This document shows positions 1 through 8,251 of a stretch of DNA of 40,188 nt, one piece after another. The notes beneath the pieces were generated by a model. It ran no database searches, was not told where the DNA came from, and saw only the letters and a program-made list of their open reading frames with translations. Within the stretch, counting starts at the first letter, position 1, and each line of letters begins with the position of its first letter. The position numbers and the translations under genes were made by a program. Location: NCBI GenBank assembly GCA_938008015.1, contig CALLMA010000042.1, positions 1-40,188 on the forward strand, read 5' to 3'. The stretch comes from an uncultured Celeribacter sp. (GTDB lineage: Bacteria; Pseudomonadota; Alphaproteobacteria; Rhodobacterales; Rhodobacteraceae).

Positions 1-1
1 C

Positions 2-928
2 GGCTTTGATGCGATGTCCGATTATTATGATGTGCGCCTCAAGCAAAGGCGGCATCAAATTTTGCTACAAACAGAGAATTTTTCAGCCACTGAAGGCAGC
101 CTGGAAGATAATGCACTGCTTTCAGAGACTATTGAAGCTTATAATCCTGATGTAATCGTTCACTTGGCAGCGCAAGCTGGTGTTCGGTATTCTCTAGAGA
201 ATCCGAGGGCCTACTTAGAGTCTAATTTGATTGGTAGCTTTAATATTCTAGAAGCCGCCAAGGCTTGCAATGTTGATCATTTGCTGATGGCGTCGACATC
301 CTCTGTCTACGGTGCAAATGAAGAAATGCCGTATAAAGAGACTGATAAAGTTGATACACCTCTGACGTTTTATGCGGCAACAAAGAAGTCGAACGAAGCG
401 ATGGCGCATTCTTATGCCCATCTTTGGAATATACCCACAACAATGTTCCGCTTTTTTACAGTTTATGGCCCTTGGGGGCGTCCCGATATGGCGCTTTTTA
501 AGTTCGTAGATGCAATCATCAATGATCGCCCGATTGATATCTATAACAATGGCGATATGTATCGTGATTTCACATATGTTGAAGATCTCGTGCGCGGTAT
601 CAGGTTGCTGATTGATACGCCGCCTGTGCGTGTTGAATCTCGTGAGGAGATTGAAGAGGGGGATAGCCTGTCTCCCGTTGCGCCGCACCGCGTTGTTAAC
701 ATCGGTAACTCTGATAAAGTGCGCTTACTAGATTTTGTGGATGAAATTGAGCGCGTATTGGGCAAAAAGGCCATTCGCAATTACATGGAGATGCAAAAAG
801 GCGATGTGCCTGCGACATGGGCAGATGCTACGCTTTTGAAAACGCTAACGGGCTATGCGCCGCAAACCAATGTGAGCGATGGAATAAGCGCGTTTGTAAA
901 GTGGTATAAAGATTACTATTTGCAATAA
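2..928 (+). CDS. UDP-glucuronate 4-epimerase, 5'-truncated by window edge
   Basis: An NAD-dependent SDR-family nucleotide-sugar epimerase. Family knowledge makes it the enzyme that interconverts UDP-glucuronate and UDP-galacturonate for surface polysaccharide. The frame is open to the window edge and reads GFDAMSDYYDVRLK, which matches the segment after the N-terminal Rossmann glycine motif, so roughly the first 30-40 residues lie outside the window and the ATG at 14 is internal. Visible signatures are the STSSVYG serine motif, the catalytic YAATK tyrosine-lysine pair, and FRFFTVYGPWGRPDMA, which is characteristic of the glucuronate epimerase subgroup. The next gene follows after a short gap on the same strand. 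The specific substrate is inferred from the motifs, and other UDP-hexuronate epimerases cannot be excluded. Confidence 0.88.
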   Translation, partial: GFDAMSDYYDVRLKQRRHQILLQTENFSATEGSLEDNALLSETIEAYNPDVIVHLAAQAGVRYSLENPRAYLESNLIGSFNILEAAKACNVDHLLMASTSSVYGANEEMPYKETDKVDTPLTFYAATKKSNEAMAHSYAHLWNIPTTMFRFFTVYGPWGRPDMALFKFVDAIINDRPIDIYNNGDMYRDFTYVEDLVRGIRLLIDTPPVRVESREEIEEGDSLSPVAPHRVVNIGNSDKVRLLDFVDEIERVLGKKAIRNYMEMQKGDVPATWADATLLKTLTGYAPQTNVSDGISAFVKWYKDYYLQ

Positions 929-964
929 GCAGCCGACGTAAATTCGCGTAATATGGGGCATGAT

Positions 965-1459
965 ATGGCAAAAAGAAACGCGCACTCACTTATTGCAAAA
1001 ATGCTACACTGGGGTTTTGTTGCTCTGTTTATCTATGCAATCTTCAAGGGGCTTGATGGTGTTGAGCAGCTTGAAGATCGTGCTTTGTTGATTTTTGAAA
1101 TCAAATTTGCATCTGTTTTTCTTGCAGTTCTACTGGCTCGTTTTTTCTTTATGAAATATTTTAGCAACTCCGCCTTGCCTGAAAATGCACCTCAATGGCA
1201 ACATAAAGCCGCTCGCCTTGGTCACTATGCGCTTTATCTGAGTATTGGTGCGATCGCTTTGAGCGGGTTGATCATAGGCCTGTTGTATCTTGTGGGTGTG
1301 AAGTCCGGTTTTGTGATGGCGGCGTTCTTGTTCCTTCATGAAGCTTCAATTACAGCAAGCTATGCCGTAATTGCGATCCATATTGGCGCCGCATTATATC
1401 ACCGCTTACTAAAAGATGGTGTGTGGAGTAGTATGGTGCCGTTTTGGAAAGAAAGCTAA
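965..1459 (+). CDS. Cytochrome b561-family membrane protein
   Basis: A di-heme cytochrome b561-type integral membrane protein of about 164 residues with four predicted helices. Histidines sit where the family places heme ligands: LHWGFVALF in helix 1, GHYALYL in helix 2, and HIGAALYH at the start and end of the last helix. Such proteins pass electrons between the quinone pool and a periplasmic partner or superoxide. The ATG at 965 is preferred because GGGG at 955-958 is well placed as a ribosome site. The ATG at 953 would add four residues and has none. The partner protein is unknown. Confidence 0.82.
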   Translation: MAKRNAHSLIAKMLHWGFVALFIYAIFKGLDGVEQLEDRALLIFEIKFASVFLAVLLARFFFMKYFSNSALPENAPQWQHKAARLGHYALYLSIGAIALSGLIIGLLYLVGVKSGFVMAAFLFLHEASITASYAVIAIHIGAALYHRLLKDGVWSSMVPFWKES

Positions 1460-1478
1460 TGTTTGGAAGGATGCCCTC

Positions 1479-1682
1479 GTGAAAGCTTACCGCCTTATTA
1501 CCGAAGAAGATACATCCGCGTTTTGCCTAAAGGTTACAAAAGCGCTCTGTGAGGGCTGGGAGTTATATGGATCTCCTAGTTATGCTTATGATTCGGAGAA
1601 TAAAATCATGCGCTGTGCTCAAGCAGTCGTCAAAGAGGGCGAGTTTGAGTATAGTCCCGAGCTGAAGTTATCAGAAATTTAA
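1479..1682 (+). CDS. DUF1737 domain protein
   Basis: A protein of 67 residues that is nearly all DUF1737 domain: AYRLITEEDTSAFC, then the GWELYGSPSYAYD core and a terminal AQAVVKE. The core also occurs at the end of some larger proteins, and its biochemical role is unknown. The GTG start at 1479 is chosen because GGAAGG at 1465-1470 is a strong Shine-Dalgarno 8 bases upstream and the recognisable domain begins right there. An upstream ATG at 1416 would overlap the cytochrome gene and add non-family sequence. It lies 19 bp after the cytochrome gene and is probably cotranscribed with it. Confidence 0.75.
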   Translation: MKAYRLITEEDTSAFCLKVTKALCEGWELYGSPSYAYDSENKIMRCAQAVVKEGEFEYSPELKLSEI

Positions 1683-1694
1683 TCTTTGCCGCAT

Positions 1695-1731
1695 ATATGT
1701 GATCACAAATATTTTCGATGTGATCACATAT
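1695..1731. promoter_or_regulatory. Twin TGTGATCACA palindromes upstream of sdhC
   Basis: Two perfect copies of the 10-bp palindrome TGTGATCACA lie at 1698-1707 and 1719-1728, with centres exactly 21 bp apart (two helical turns). The outer flanks also mirror each other (ATA before the first, TAT after the second), giving 13-bp inverted arms around an 11-bp spacer. The arrangement looks like a cooperative two-dimer operator about 130 bp upstream of sdhC. The half-site is GntR-like or CRP/FNR-like in appearance, but the regulator is not identifiable here. A weak terminator for the DUF1737 gene is a less likely reading because the arms are A+T-rich and no clean T-run follows. Confidence 0.6.
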
Positions 1732-1855
1732 CTTTATTACCTTATCATTTGTCTAAGGAATAGGTGCTTGATAATGGACGCTGGCGGTGATTTGAGTGGT
1801 AAATCCTAAGACATTGTGCCAGTAAGGCAATAAATAAGATGCGAAAGGATGCCCC

Positions 1856-2245
1856 ATGGCAGATGTGAACCGCGGTAAGAGGCCGCTGTCTCCCTTTATG
1901 ATCGGACCATATTATCGACCACAAATGACGTCGATTTCTTCAATCATGGTTCGGATCACAGGTTTAGCCTCATTAGGCACAATTACTTTAATCGTTGCAT
2001 GGTTGCTCGCAGCGGCAACGTCAGAAGCATGTTTTGTATGGCTTGACGGGCTTTTAAGAAGCTTCGTTGGCGATGTTCTTCTGTTTTTGGCAACTTGGGC
2101 TTTGTGGTATCACATGCTCGGCCGCCTTCGCCATGTCATCTGGGATTTCGGCTATTGTCTTGATGTGAAAATATCAGAAAAAATGGGCTTAGGCATGTTT
2201 GTTGGTGCAAGCATTCTGACAGTCCTAACGGCAATCGTGGTTTAA
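1856..2245 (+). CDS. sdhC: Succinate dehydrogenase cytochrome b556 subunit
   Basis: The large membrane-anchor subunit of complex II, which binds heme b and ubiquinone with SdhD. The N-terminus carries the family pattern RPLSP...YRPQMTS followed by SSIMVRITG. The axial heme histidine is expected at LRHVIWDFG and is present. Three hydrophobic helices are visible. Many proteobacteria have HRxTG at the quinone-site motif. Here it is VRITG, and the usual SPH is SPF. The motif arginine and the serine are kept. AAAGGA lies just upstream of the ATG, and sdhD starts 11 bp downstream. Confidence 0.93.
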   Translation: MADVNRGKRPLSPFMIGPYYRPQMTSISSIMVRITGLASLGTITLIVAWLLAAATSEACFVWLDGLLRSFVGDVLLFLATWALWYHMLGRLRHVIWDFGYCLDVKISEKMGLGMFVGASILTVLTAIVV

Positions 2246-2256
2246 GGGGTGGCTCA

Positions 2257-2631
2257 ATGAACTTTTTAACAGATCGCAAACGCGCAGTTGGTCTTGGCGC
2301 TGGTGGCTCTGGTGCGCAGCAGCATTGGAAAACGATTGCAACGTCAATCGCACTTCTTTTCTTGGTTCCTTCAAGTATTTTGATTGTTGGATGTGCGCTC
2401 GGTGGAACGCATAGTGAAGTCCTAGCATTCTTTGCTCGGCCTGTGCCTGCCATTATGTTGGCTATCTCTTTGGTGATCGGAATTTCCCATCTCAAGATCG
2501 AAGCACAAGAAGCGATTGAAGATTACATTGGCGGCATTAAGCGCAAGCTTACCCTCATTGCTTTAAGTGGCTTTTGCTATGTTCTCACAGCAACCGGCCT
2601 CTTTGCTCTTTTAAAACTCGCTCTATCATAA
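2257..2631 (+). CDS. sdhD: Succinate dehydrogenase hydrophobic anchor subunit
   Basis: The second membrane anchor of complex II, 124 residues with three hydrophobic segments. It begins FLTDRKRAVGLG, a typical alphaproteobacterial SdhD opening. It retains SHLKIEAQEAIEDYI, corresponding to the family's H-x-G-x-x-x-I-x-x-DY region that places the heme and quinone-site residues. It sits between sdhC and sdhA with short spacers (11 and 21 bp), consistent with one transcript. Identification rests on the motif, the size and the operon position. Confidence 0.92.
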   Translation: MNFLTDRKRAVGLGAGGSGAQQHWKTIATSIALLFLVPSSILIVGCALGGTHSEVLAFFARPVPAIMLAISLVIGISHLKIEAQEAIEDYIGGIKRKLTLIALSGFCYVLTATGLFALLKLALS

Positions 2632-2652
2632 AGTGCGATAAGGAATAGAAAA

Positions 2653-4461
2653 ATGACAGCAGCATATGAATATGAAACCCACGAATACGACGTTGTCGTC
2701 GTAGGTGCTGGTGGTGCGGGGCTTCGTGCAACGCTTGGTATGGCTGAGCAAGGACTTCGCACAGCTTGTGTCACTAAGGTTTTCCCAACACGCTCACACA
2801 CAGTTGCAGCGCAAGGCGGGATCGCAGCCTCACTTTCAAACATGGGCCCTGACAGCTGGCAGTGGCACATGTATGACACTGTAAAAGGCTCTGATTGGCT
2901 TGGCGATACGGATGCGATGGAATATCTCGCGCGTGAAGCTCCAAAGGCGGTTTACGAACTTGAGCATTACGGCGTGCCATTTTCTCGCACGGAAGAAGGC
3001 AAGATTTATCAGCGTCCATTCGGTGGTCACACAACTGAATTTGGCGAAGGCCCTCCAGTGCAACGTACTTGTGCTGCAGCGGACCGTACAGGCCACGCGA
3101 TTTTGCATACGCTTTATGGCCAATCGCTGAAGAACAATGCGGAATTCTACATTGAATATTTCGCAGTAGACCTGGTTATGTCTGAAGATGGACAGTGCCA
3201 GGGCGTTGTTTGCTGGAAGCTTGATGATGGGACATTCCATGTTTTCAACGCGAAAATGGTCGTGCTGGCAACAGGTGGTTATGGCCGCTCTTATTTCTCG
3301 GCAACATCTGCGCATACATGCACAGGCGATGGCGGCGGAATGGTTGCGCGTGCGGGTCTTGCACTCCAAGATATGGAATTTGTTCAATTCCACCCAACAG
3401 GTATTTATGGCTCTGGCTGTTTGATTACTGAAGGTGCGCGCGGTGAAGGCGGTTACCTCACGAACTCTGAAGGCGAACGCTTTATGGAGCGCTATGCGCC
3501 GACATATAAAGATCTTGCGCCGCGCGACTATGTATCGCGTTCGATGACGATGGAAATTCGCGAAGGGCGTGGCGTTGGTGCTGATGGTGATCACATTCAC
3601 CTGAACCTTTCACACCTTCCAGCCGAAGCGCTCGCTGAGCGTCTTCCTGGTATTTCTGAATCTGCGAAAATCTTCGCAGGTGTGGATGTCACGAAAGAGC
3701 CAATTCCAGTATTGCCGACAGTTCACTACAACATGGGCGGTATTCCAACCAACTATTGGGGCGAAGTGCTCAACCCAACAGCGGAAGACTCCAATGCAGT
3801 TGTGCCGGGTCTTATGGCAGTTGGTGAAGCAGGCTGTGCTTCTGTGCATGGTGCGAACCGTCTTGGATCCAACTCATTGATCGACTTGGTGGTCTTCGGG
3901 CGTGCGTCTTCGATCCGCGCTGGTAAAGTCGTCGATGCTGATGCGCCAAACCCTGTGCTCAATCAAGCCTCTATCGATAAAGCGTTTGAGCGCTTTGATG
4001 GGCTTCGCCATGCGAAGGGTAGCGTTGCAACTGCTGAGCTTCGTCTTGAAATGCAAAAGACAATGCAAGCCGATGCGGCTGTGTTCCGGACGGATAAAAC
4101 GCTTAAAGAAGGCGTTGAAAAAATGGGCAAAGTGGCAGACAAGATGGATGATCTTCAGGTTACAGATCGCAGCCTTGTTTGGAACTCTGATCTCATGGAA
4201 ACGCTTGAACTCGCAAACTTGATGCCAAATGCTCTCGCGACAATCGTAGGTGCGGAAGCACGTAAAGAATCGCGCGGCGCACATGCGCATGAGGATTATC
4301 CAGAGCGCGACGATAAGAATTGGCGCGTTCATACAATCGCTCATGTCGATGGCGGCGATGTTAAGCTTTCCTTCCGTGATGTCATTAAAGACCCACTCAC
4401 AACTGAAGATGAAGGCGGCATTGAACTGAAGAAAATCGCTCCAAAAGCGAGGACTTTCTAA
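2653..4461 (+). CDS. sdhA: Succinate dehydrogenase flavoprotein subunit
   Basis: The catalytic subunit that oxidises succinate to fumarate with covalently bound [23 protein letters not shown] at about residues 15-34 is the FAD dinucleotide fold. [14 protein letters not shown] contains the histidine to which FAD is attached. [20 protein letters not shown] and [13 protein letters not shown] hold substrate-site residues. The 602-residue length is normal for the family. Its stop codon overlaps the start of the following lipoprotein gene by one base (TAATG), implying translational coupling. Confidence 0.97.
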   Translation: MTAAYEYETHEYDVVVVGAGGAGLRATLGMAEQGLRTACVTKVFPTRSHTVAAQGGIAASLSNMGPDSWQWHMYDTVKGSDWLGDTDAMEYLAREAPKAVYELEHYGVPFSRTEEGKIYQRPFGGHTTEFGEGPPVQRTCAAADRTGHAILHTLYGQSLKNNAEFYIEYFAVDLVMSEDGQCQGVVCWKLDDGTFHVFNAKMVVLATGGYGRSYFSATSAHTCTGDGGGMVARAGLALQDMEFVQFHPTGIYGSGCLITEGARGEGGYLTNSEGERFMERYAPTYKDLAPRDYVSRSMTMEIREGRGVGADGDHIHLNLSHLPAEALAERLPGISESAKIFAGVDVTKEPIPVLPTVHYNMGGIPTNYWGEVLNPTAEDSNAVVPGLMAVGEAGCASVHGANRLGSNSLIDLVVFGRASSIRAGKVVDADAPNPVLNQASIDKAFERFDGLRHAKGSVATAELRLEMQKTMQADAAVFRTDKTLKEGVEKMGKVADKMDDLQVTDRSLVWNSDLMETLELANLMPNALATIVGAEARKESRGAHAHEDYPERDDKNWRVHTIAHVDGGDVKLSFRDVIKDPLTTEDEGGIELKKIAPKARTF

Positions 4462-4784
4462 TGCGCGCTATCGCAGGCTTGGCATTGAGCACTCTGCTTT
4501 TATCTGGGTGCTTGCAGGCGCCGCAAGCTTTAGAAGATACAACAAAATTAGCAGCAAAAACGGCTGTTAATTCTGTTATTTCTAAAAAGTTTCCGGGCGT
4601 TGATGCTGAGGTTTATGTTGATTGTGTGATTGATAATGCGACACCGCAACAAATGCTCTCTCTTGCAGCAACTGCTGTAACAGGCGTGCAGTCAAATACG
4701 ATTAATACCGTCACTGCAATTGCAAGCGAAGGCGAAACCCTGAAATGCATTGCTCAGGGTAGCCTGAGCAATATTTTTGGGTAG
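4461..4784 (+). CDS. Small lipoprotein encoded inside the sdh operon
   Basis: A predicted 107-residue lipoprotein. A short hydrophobic signal ends in LLLSGC, so cleavage would leave Cys17 at the N-terminus. The mature part is Ala/Thr-rich, with a cysteine in YVDCVIDNA and another in LKCIAQG that could form a disulfide. It overlaps the sdhA stop by one base and ends 9 bp before sdhB, so its expression is locked to complex II. I recall small uncharacterised proteins at this position in related alphaproteobacterial sdh operons, but no function. A role in complex II assembly or envelope anchoring is only a guess. Confidence 0.82.
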   Translation: MRAIAGLALSTLLLSGCLQAPQALEDTTKLAAKTAVNSVISKKFPGVDAEVYVDCVIDNATPQQMLSLAATAVTGVQSNTINTVTAIASEGETLKCIAQGSLSNIFG

Positions 4785-4793
4785 GAGAAAACT

Positions 4794-5573
4794 ATGGTAC
4801 AATTTACACTCCCTAAAAACTCTAAAATCATCACGGGCAAAACTTGGCCAAAGCCTGAAGGTGCGACGAATGTTCGCAAGTTTCAGATTTACCGGTGGAA
4901 TCCTGATGATGGAAAAAATCCACAAGTGGACACATATTTCCTAGATATGGATAAATGCGGCCCTATGATTTTGGATGCTTTGATCAAGATCAAAAACGAA
5001 ATTGATCCGACACTCACATTCCGCCGCTCATGCCGTGAAGGGATTTGTGGTTCATGTGCGATGAATGTTGATGGCATCAATACGCTCGCATGTATTTATG
5101 GCCTTGATGAAGTGAAGGGCGATGTGCGCATTTATCCTTTGCCACACATGTCGGTCGTAAAAGATCTGATCCCAGATTTGACACATTTCTACGCGCAGCA
5201 CGCCTCTATCATGCCGTGGTTGGAAACGAAGACAAATCGCCCAGAGAAAGAGTGGAAGCAGTCTATCGAAGACCGCAAGAAACTTGATGGCCTGTATGAA
5301 TGTGTGATGTGTGCGTCATGTTCAACATCATGCCCATCTTACTGGTGGAATGGCGATAAATATCTCGGACCAGCAGCGCTTCTTCATGCGTATCGCTGGA
5401 TTATTGATAGCCGCGATGAAGCCACAGGCGAGCGCTTGGATGATCTTGAGGATCCATTTAAGCTCTATCGTTGCCATACAATTATGAACTGCGCAAAAAC
5501 ATGCCCGAAGGGTCTAAACCCAGCGGGTGCTATTGCTCACATTAAGAAAATGATGCTCGAGCGCGCGCATTAA
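4794..5573 (+). CDS. sdhB: Succinate dehydrogenase iron-sulfur subunit
   Basis: The electron-transfer subunit linking FAD in SdhA to quinone. Three cluster-binding regions are visible: [15 protein letters not shown] for the 2Fe-2S centre, [16 protein letters not shown] for the 4Fe-4S centre, and [17 protein letters not shown] for the 3Fe-4S centre. The length of 259 residues is standard. GGAG precedes the ATG. It is the last gene of the operon, followed 23 bp later by a strong hairpin terminator. Confidence 0.97.
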   Translation: MVQFTLPKNSKIITGKTWPKPEGATNVRKFQIYRWNPDDGKNPQVDTYFLDMDKCGPMILDALIKIKNEIDPTLTFRRSCREGICGSCAMNVDGINTLACIYGLDEVKGDVRIYPLPHMSVVKDLIPDLTHFYAQHASIMPWLETKTNRPEKEWKQSIEDRKKLDGLYECVMCASCSTSCPSYWWNGDKYLGPAALLHAYRWIIDSRDEATGERLDDLEDPFKLYRCHTIMNCAKTCPKGLNPAGAIAHIKKMMLERAH

Positions 5574-5596
5574 GCGCCCTCAAGCAGGTTAAATTC

Positions 5597-5634
5597 AAAA
5601 GGCGCTTTCGATCTGTTCGAAAGCGCCTTTTTTT
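5597..5634. terminator. Bidirectional terminator between sdhB and the DMT transporter gene
   Basis: A near-perfect 15-bp stem (AAAAGGCGCTTTCGA paired with TCGAAAGCGCCTTTT) encloses a 5-base loop, with T-rich sequence on the plus side and A-rich on the other. It therefore works in both directions, ending sdhB from the left and the convergent transporter gene from the right. It reaches the stop codon of the latter. Confidence 0.92.
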
Positions 5635-6577
5635 ATTTTTGTCGTGATTTATTTAAAAGAGCTGATACGCGAAAGGATGCGGCCGATGAGGCGCGTGAAC
5701 GATTGCGTAGCACGGGCGTATTATCAGAGCCTCCGCCAGTGAGCTCACGGAAAAGAATGTAGAGACCCGAGAAGATGATGATGCTGGCACCAAGAACTGT
5801 TTGGAGGTCGATATATTCTTGAAAGAAGAGGTATCCGAAAAGAGAGGCCCAAATGATTTGAGAATATTGCATTGGCGCAACGACGGCGGCTTCTGACAAG
5901 CGGTAAGCCGTCACGAGGCATAGGCCTGCCCCAAAACCAAGCGCAGAGACCAGCGCGATGCCCCCAAGTTCGTGAATATCCATAGGCTCGTATGTAATTG
6001 TCATAAATAGCCCTAAGACGATGAAGTTACTCACCAAGGGATGAAGCATCATGACGACGGTGCGTTCTTCGCGTCCGATTTTTCGAACAACAATAGAGAC
6101 AAAGCCGCTAAAGAATGCGCAAGAACCTGCAGCAAGGTGGCCAAGTGTGAGATCTGTTGATCCTGGGCGCAAGACGACGATGACGCCGATCAGACCCGCA
6201 ATAACAGCCAGCCAACGATGTATTCCGACCTTTTCGCCCAAGAGGGGGATGGATAGGACTGTGATAACGAGCGGTGTCGCAAAAATGAGAGCGTAGACTT
6301 CAGTGAGAGGTAATACAGAGAAAGCGTAAAAGGCGCAGAGTGTATTCAGCGTCGCACCTATTGTGCGCGCGAATGACCACCAAGGATGCCTCGCTTTTAC
6401 AGTGCCAACCGTATCATCGCGCATCAGCATGAATGTGACGAGTGGGAATGAAAATAATGTGGAGAAAAACGCGATTTGAAATGGCGAAAATGATCCACCA
6501 AGTATCTTGATGATGACGTCATGCGTAGCAAATATTGCAAAGGCAATAAGCGCAAAAAAAGCACCTTTGAGTTTCAT
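5633..6577 (-). CDS. EamA/DMT-family transporter
   Basis: A 314-residue inner-membrane protein with about ten hydrophobic helices in two repeated EamA halves, typical of the drug/metabolite transporter superfamily. Family landmarks are FARTIGATLNTLCAFYAFSVLPLTEVYAL in the first half and AAVVAPMQYSQIIWASLFGYLFFQE in the second. The C-terminal 40 residues are hydrophilic and basic (RNRSRASSAASFRV) and would be cytoplasmic. GGAGC precedes the ATG. Substrates of these exporters cannot be predicted from sequence. It is divergent from the zinc-ribbon gene and convergent with sdhB. Confidence 0.87.
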   Translation of the reverse strand: MKLKGAFFALIAFAIFATHDVIIKILGGSFSPFQIAFFSTLFSFPLVTFMLMRDDTVGTVKARHPWWSFARTIGATLNTLCAFYAFSVLPLTEVYALIFATPLVITVLSIPLLGEKVGIHRWLAVIAGLIGVIVVLRPGSTDLTLGHLAAGSCAFFSGFVSIVVRKIGREERTVVMMLHPLVSNFIVLGLFMTITYEPMDIHELGGIALVSALGFGAGLCLVTAYRLSEAAVVAPMQYSQIIWASLFGYLFFQEYIDLQTVLGASIIIFSGLYILFRELTGGGSDNTPVLRNRSRASSAASFRVSALLNKSRQK

Positions 6578-6694
6578 GAATTTGCTCCAAAAAATCTGCG
6601 ATTAACATTATAGAGACAGAAAAATCACTATAAATTCACATTGCAATCTATTTTGCACTTGTAAAGATGTAGATTAGCACACATTTCTAAAAAT

Positions 6695-6991
6695 ATGTAT
6701 AAGACGAATAAATCAGCGACTTGCTGCTATTGCGGCGCGAAGACTGTGCTCACCTTATCAGAAGGGTCGCGGCATGAGCTTAAGTGCTCTGCTTGTGGTG
6801 CCCCTCTCTCAAAGCTGAAATCGCTTAAAAAGGGCCATGTAGAAGATTCTTACTGTGTGGGCGGGAAGTCGAAAAAGAAAGTCGCGTATCAGACACCTAA
6901 GTCTCATAAGCCCAAAAAACGCAAAAAGAAGAAGTCCTTTGCGAACCGGCTGTTTAGCGCTGCTGAAGATATTATCGATATTTTTGATTAA
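6695..6991 (+). CDS. Small zinc-ribbon, lysine-rich protein of unknown function
   Basis: A 98-residue protein in three parts. The first is an N-terminal zinc ribbon with CCYCGAK and CSACGAP (two CxxC knuckles about 20 residues apart). The second is a very basic middle (PKSHKPKKRKKKKS). The third is an acidic amphipathic end (LFSAAEDIIDIFD). The layout suggests nucleic-acid or ribosome contact with a short docking tail. No function is assigned. No clear Shine-Dalgarno precedes the ATG. The 117-bp region shared with the divergent transporter gene includes TGCAA-N6-TTGCA at 6642-6657, a possible but weak operator. Confidence 0.68.
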   Translation: MYKTNKSATCCYCGAKTVLTLSEGSRHELKCSACGAPLSKLKSLKKGHVEDSYCVGGKSKKKVAYQTPKSHKPKKRKKKKSFANRLFSAAEDIIDIFD

Positions 6992-6993
6992 GC

Positions 6994-7055
6994 GAGCCCC
7001 ATTTGGGGCTCATGCTATGTGTCTTAATTGCCTGTTGTCATACAGGCAATCTTTT
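6994..7055 (+). terminator. Two hairpins between the zinc-ribbon gene and leuB
   Basis: The first hairpin is GAGCCCC/GGGGCTC with a 4-base loop (6994-7011) and no T-run. The second is ATTGCCTG/CAGGCAAT with an 8-base loop (7027-7050) followed by CTTTT, fitting a plus-strand intrinsic terminator. The pair separates the convergent zinc-ribbon and leuB genes. Confidence 0.6.
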
Positions 7056-7066
7056 CGCAATTCACC

Positions 7067-8173
7067 TTACATGGATGCTGTGAGGGCTTCGACAATTTTA
7101 TCCCCCATTTCAGACGTCGTGACAGGGGTTACACCCTCTTCACCTAAAAGATCAGCTGTTCGCACGCCATCAGCGAGAACCTTTTCAACAGCCTTTTCAA
7201 GACGATCTGCTTCTTCGATTTGATCAAATGAATAGCGCAGCGCCATTGCGAAGGAGAGAATACAAGCGATTGGGTTCGCCTTGCCTTGGCCTGCAATGTC
7301 AGGCGCAGAGCCGTGTACGGGCTCGTAGAGCGCTTTCGGGCGGCCATTCTCCATTGGTGCGCCAAGTGAGGCGGAAGGCAGCATCCCGAGCGAGCCTGTG
7401 AGCATTGCGGCCGCATCTGATAGAAGATCGCCAAAGAGATTATCTGTGACAATCACATCGAATTGTTTTGGCCAGCGGCATAGCTGCATAGCGCCCGCAT
7501 CAGCGTACATATGTGAAAGCTCAACATCTGAGTATTCAGCCGCATGGATTTCTGTAACAACATCACGCCAAAGAATACCAGATTCCATGACATTGGCTTT
7601 TTCCATGGAGCACACCTTGTTGCCACGTTTGCGAGCCAGTTCGAAAGCGGAGCGCGCAACGCGCGCAACTTCTGATTCTGTATAACGCTGCGTATTAATG
7701 CCAACGCGCTCATTGCCTTCTTTGAAGACGCCGCGCGGTTCGCCAAAATAAATGCCAGATGTGAGCTCGCGCACGATCATAATATCAAGACCCGCAACAA
7801 CATCACGCTTGAGTGATGAAAAATCTGCCAAAGCATCAAAGCATTGAGCAGGGCGCAAGTTAGAATACAAGTCCATTTCTTTGCGAAGGCGAAGAAGGCC
7901 GCGCTCTGGTTTTATAGAAAAATCCAGATTGTCGTATTTTGGGCCACCTACAGCACCAAGTAAAACCGCATCAACCTCTTGCGCTTTTGCAAGCGTTTCA
8001 TCCGCGAGAGGCGCGCCATATTTATCATAGGCCGCGCCACCAACAACATCATGTGAGACGTCAAACTTTAAACCAATCTTATCATCATACCAATTTATAA
8101 CCTTCATTACTTCTGCCATGATCTCTGGGCCAATGCCGTCACCAGGAAGAATTAGAATAGAAGGCGTGCTCAT
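7067..8173 (-). CDS. leuB: 3-isopropylmalate dehydrogenase
   Basis: The NAD-dependent oxidative decarboxylase of leucine biosynthesis (3-isopropylmalate to 2-oxoisocaproate), cytoplasmic. Diagnostic segments are [32 protein letters not shown] (substrate-specificity loop), [16 protein letters not shown] (metal-binding aspartates), and [19 protein letters not shown] (NAD site). The start at 8173 gives 368 residues and has GAGGA about 8 bases upstream. An upstream in-frame start would add 24 non-family residues. No leuC or leuD is adjacent, so it stands alone here. Confidence 0.96.
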   Translation of the reverse strand: MSTPSILILPGDGIGPEIMAEVMKVINWYDDKIGLKFDVSHDVVGGAAYDKYGAPLADETLAKAQEVDAVLLGAVGGPKYDNLDFSIKPERGLLRLRKEMDLYSNLRPAQCFDALADFSSLKRDVVAGLDIMIVRELTSGIYFGEPRGVFKEGNERVGINTQRYTESEVARVARSAFELARKRGNKVCSMEKANVMESGILWRDVVTEIHAAEYSDVELSHMYADAGAMQLCRWPKQFDVIVTDNLFGDLLSDAAAMLTGSLGMLPSASLGAPMENGRPKALYEPVHGSAPDIAGQGKANPIACILSFAMALRYSFDQIEEADRLEKAVEKVLADGVRTADLLGEEGVTPVTTSEMGDKIVEALTASM

Positions 8174-8251
8174 GATATTGGTCCTCAAATGAATGTAGAA
8201 ATTGATAACGGAAGTTATTAATGAAATGCCTAAACGAGCAATCAAGCAAGG

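Noticed and set aside
2836-3600. 254-codon minus-strand frame opposite sdhA
   Set aside because: The sdhA frame is complete and conserved. The antisense frame shows no family features and is a codon-bias shadow.
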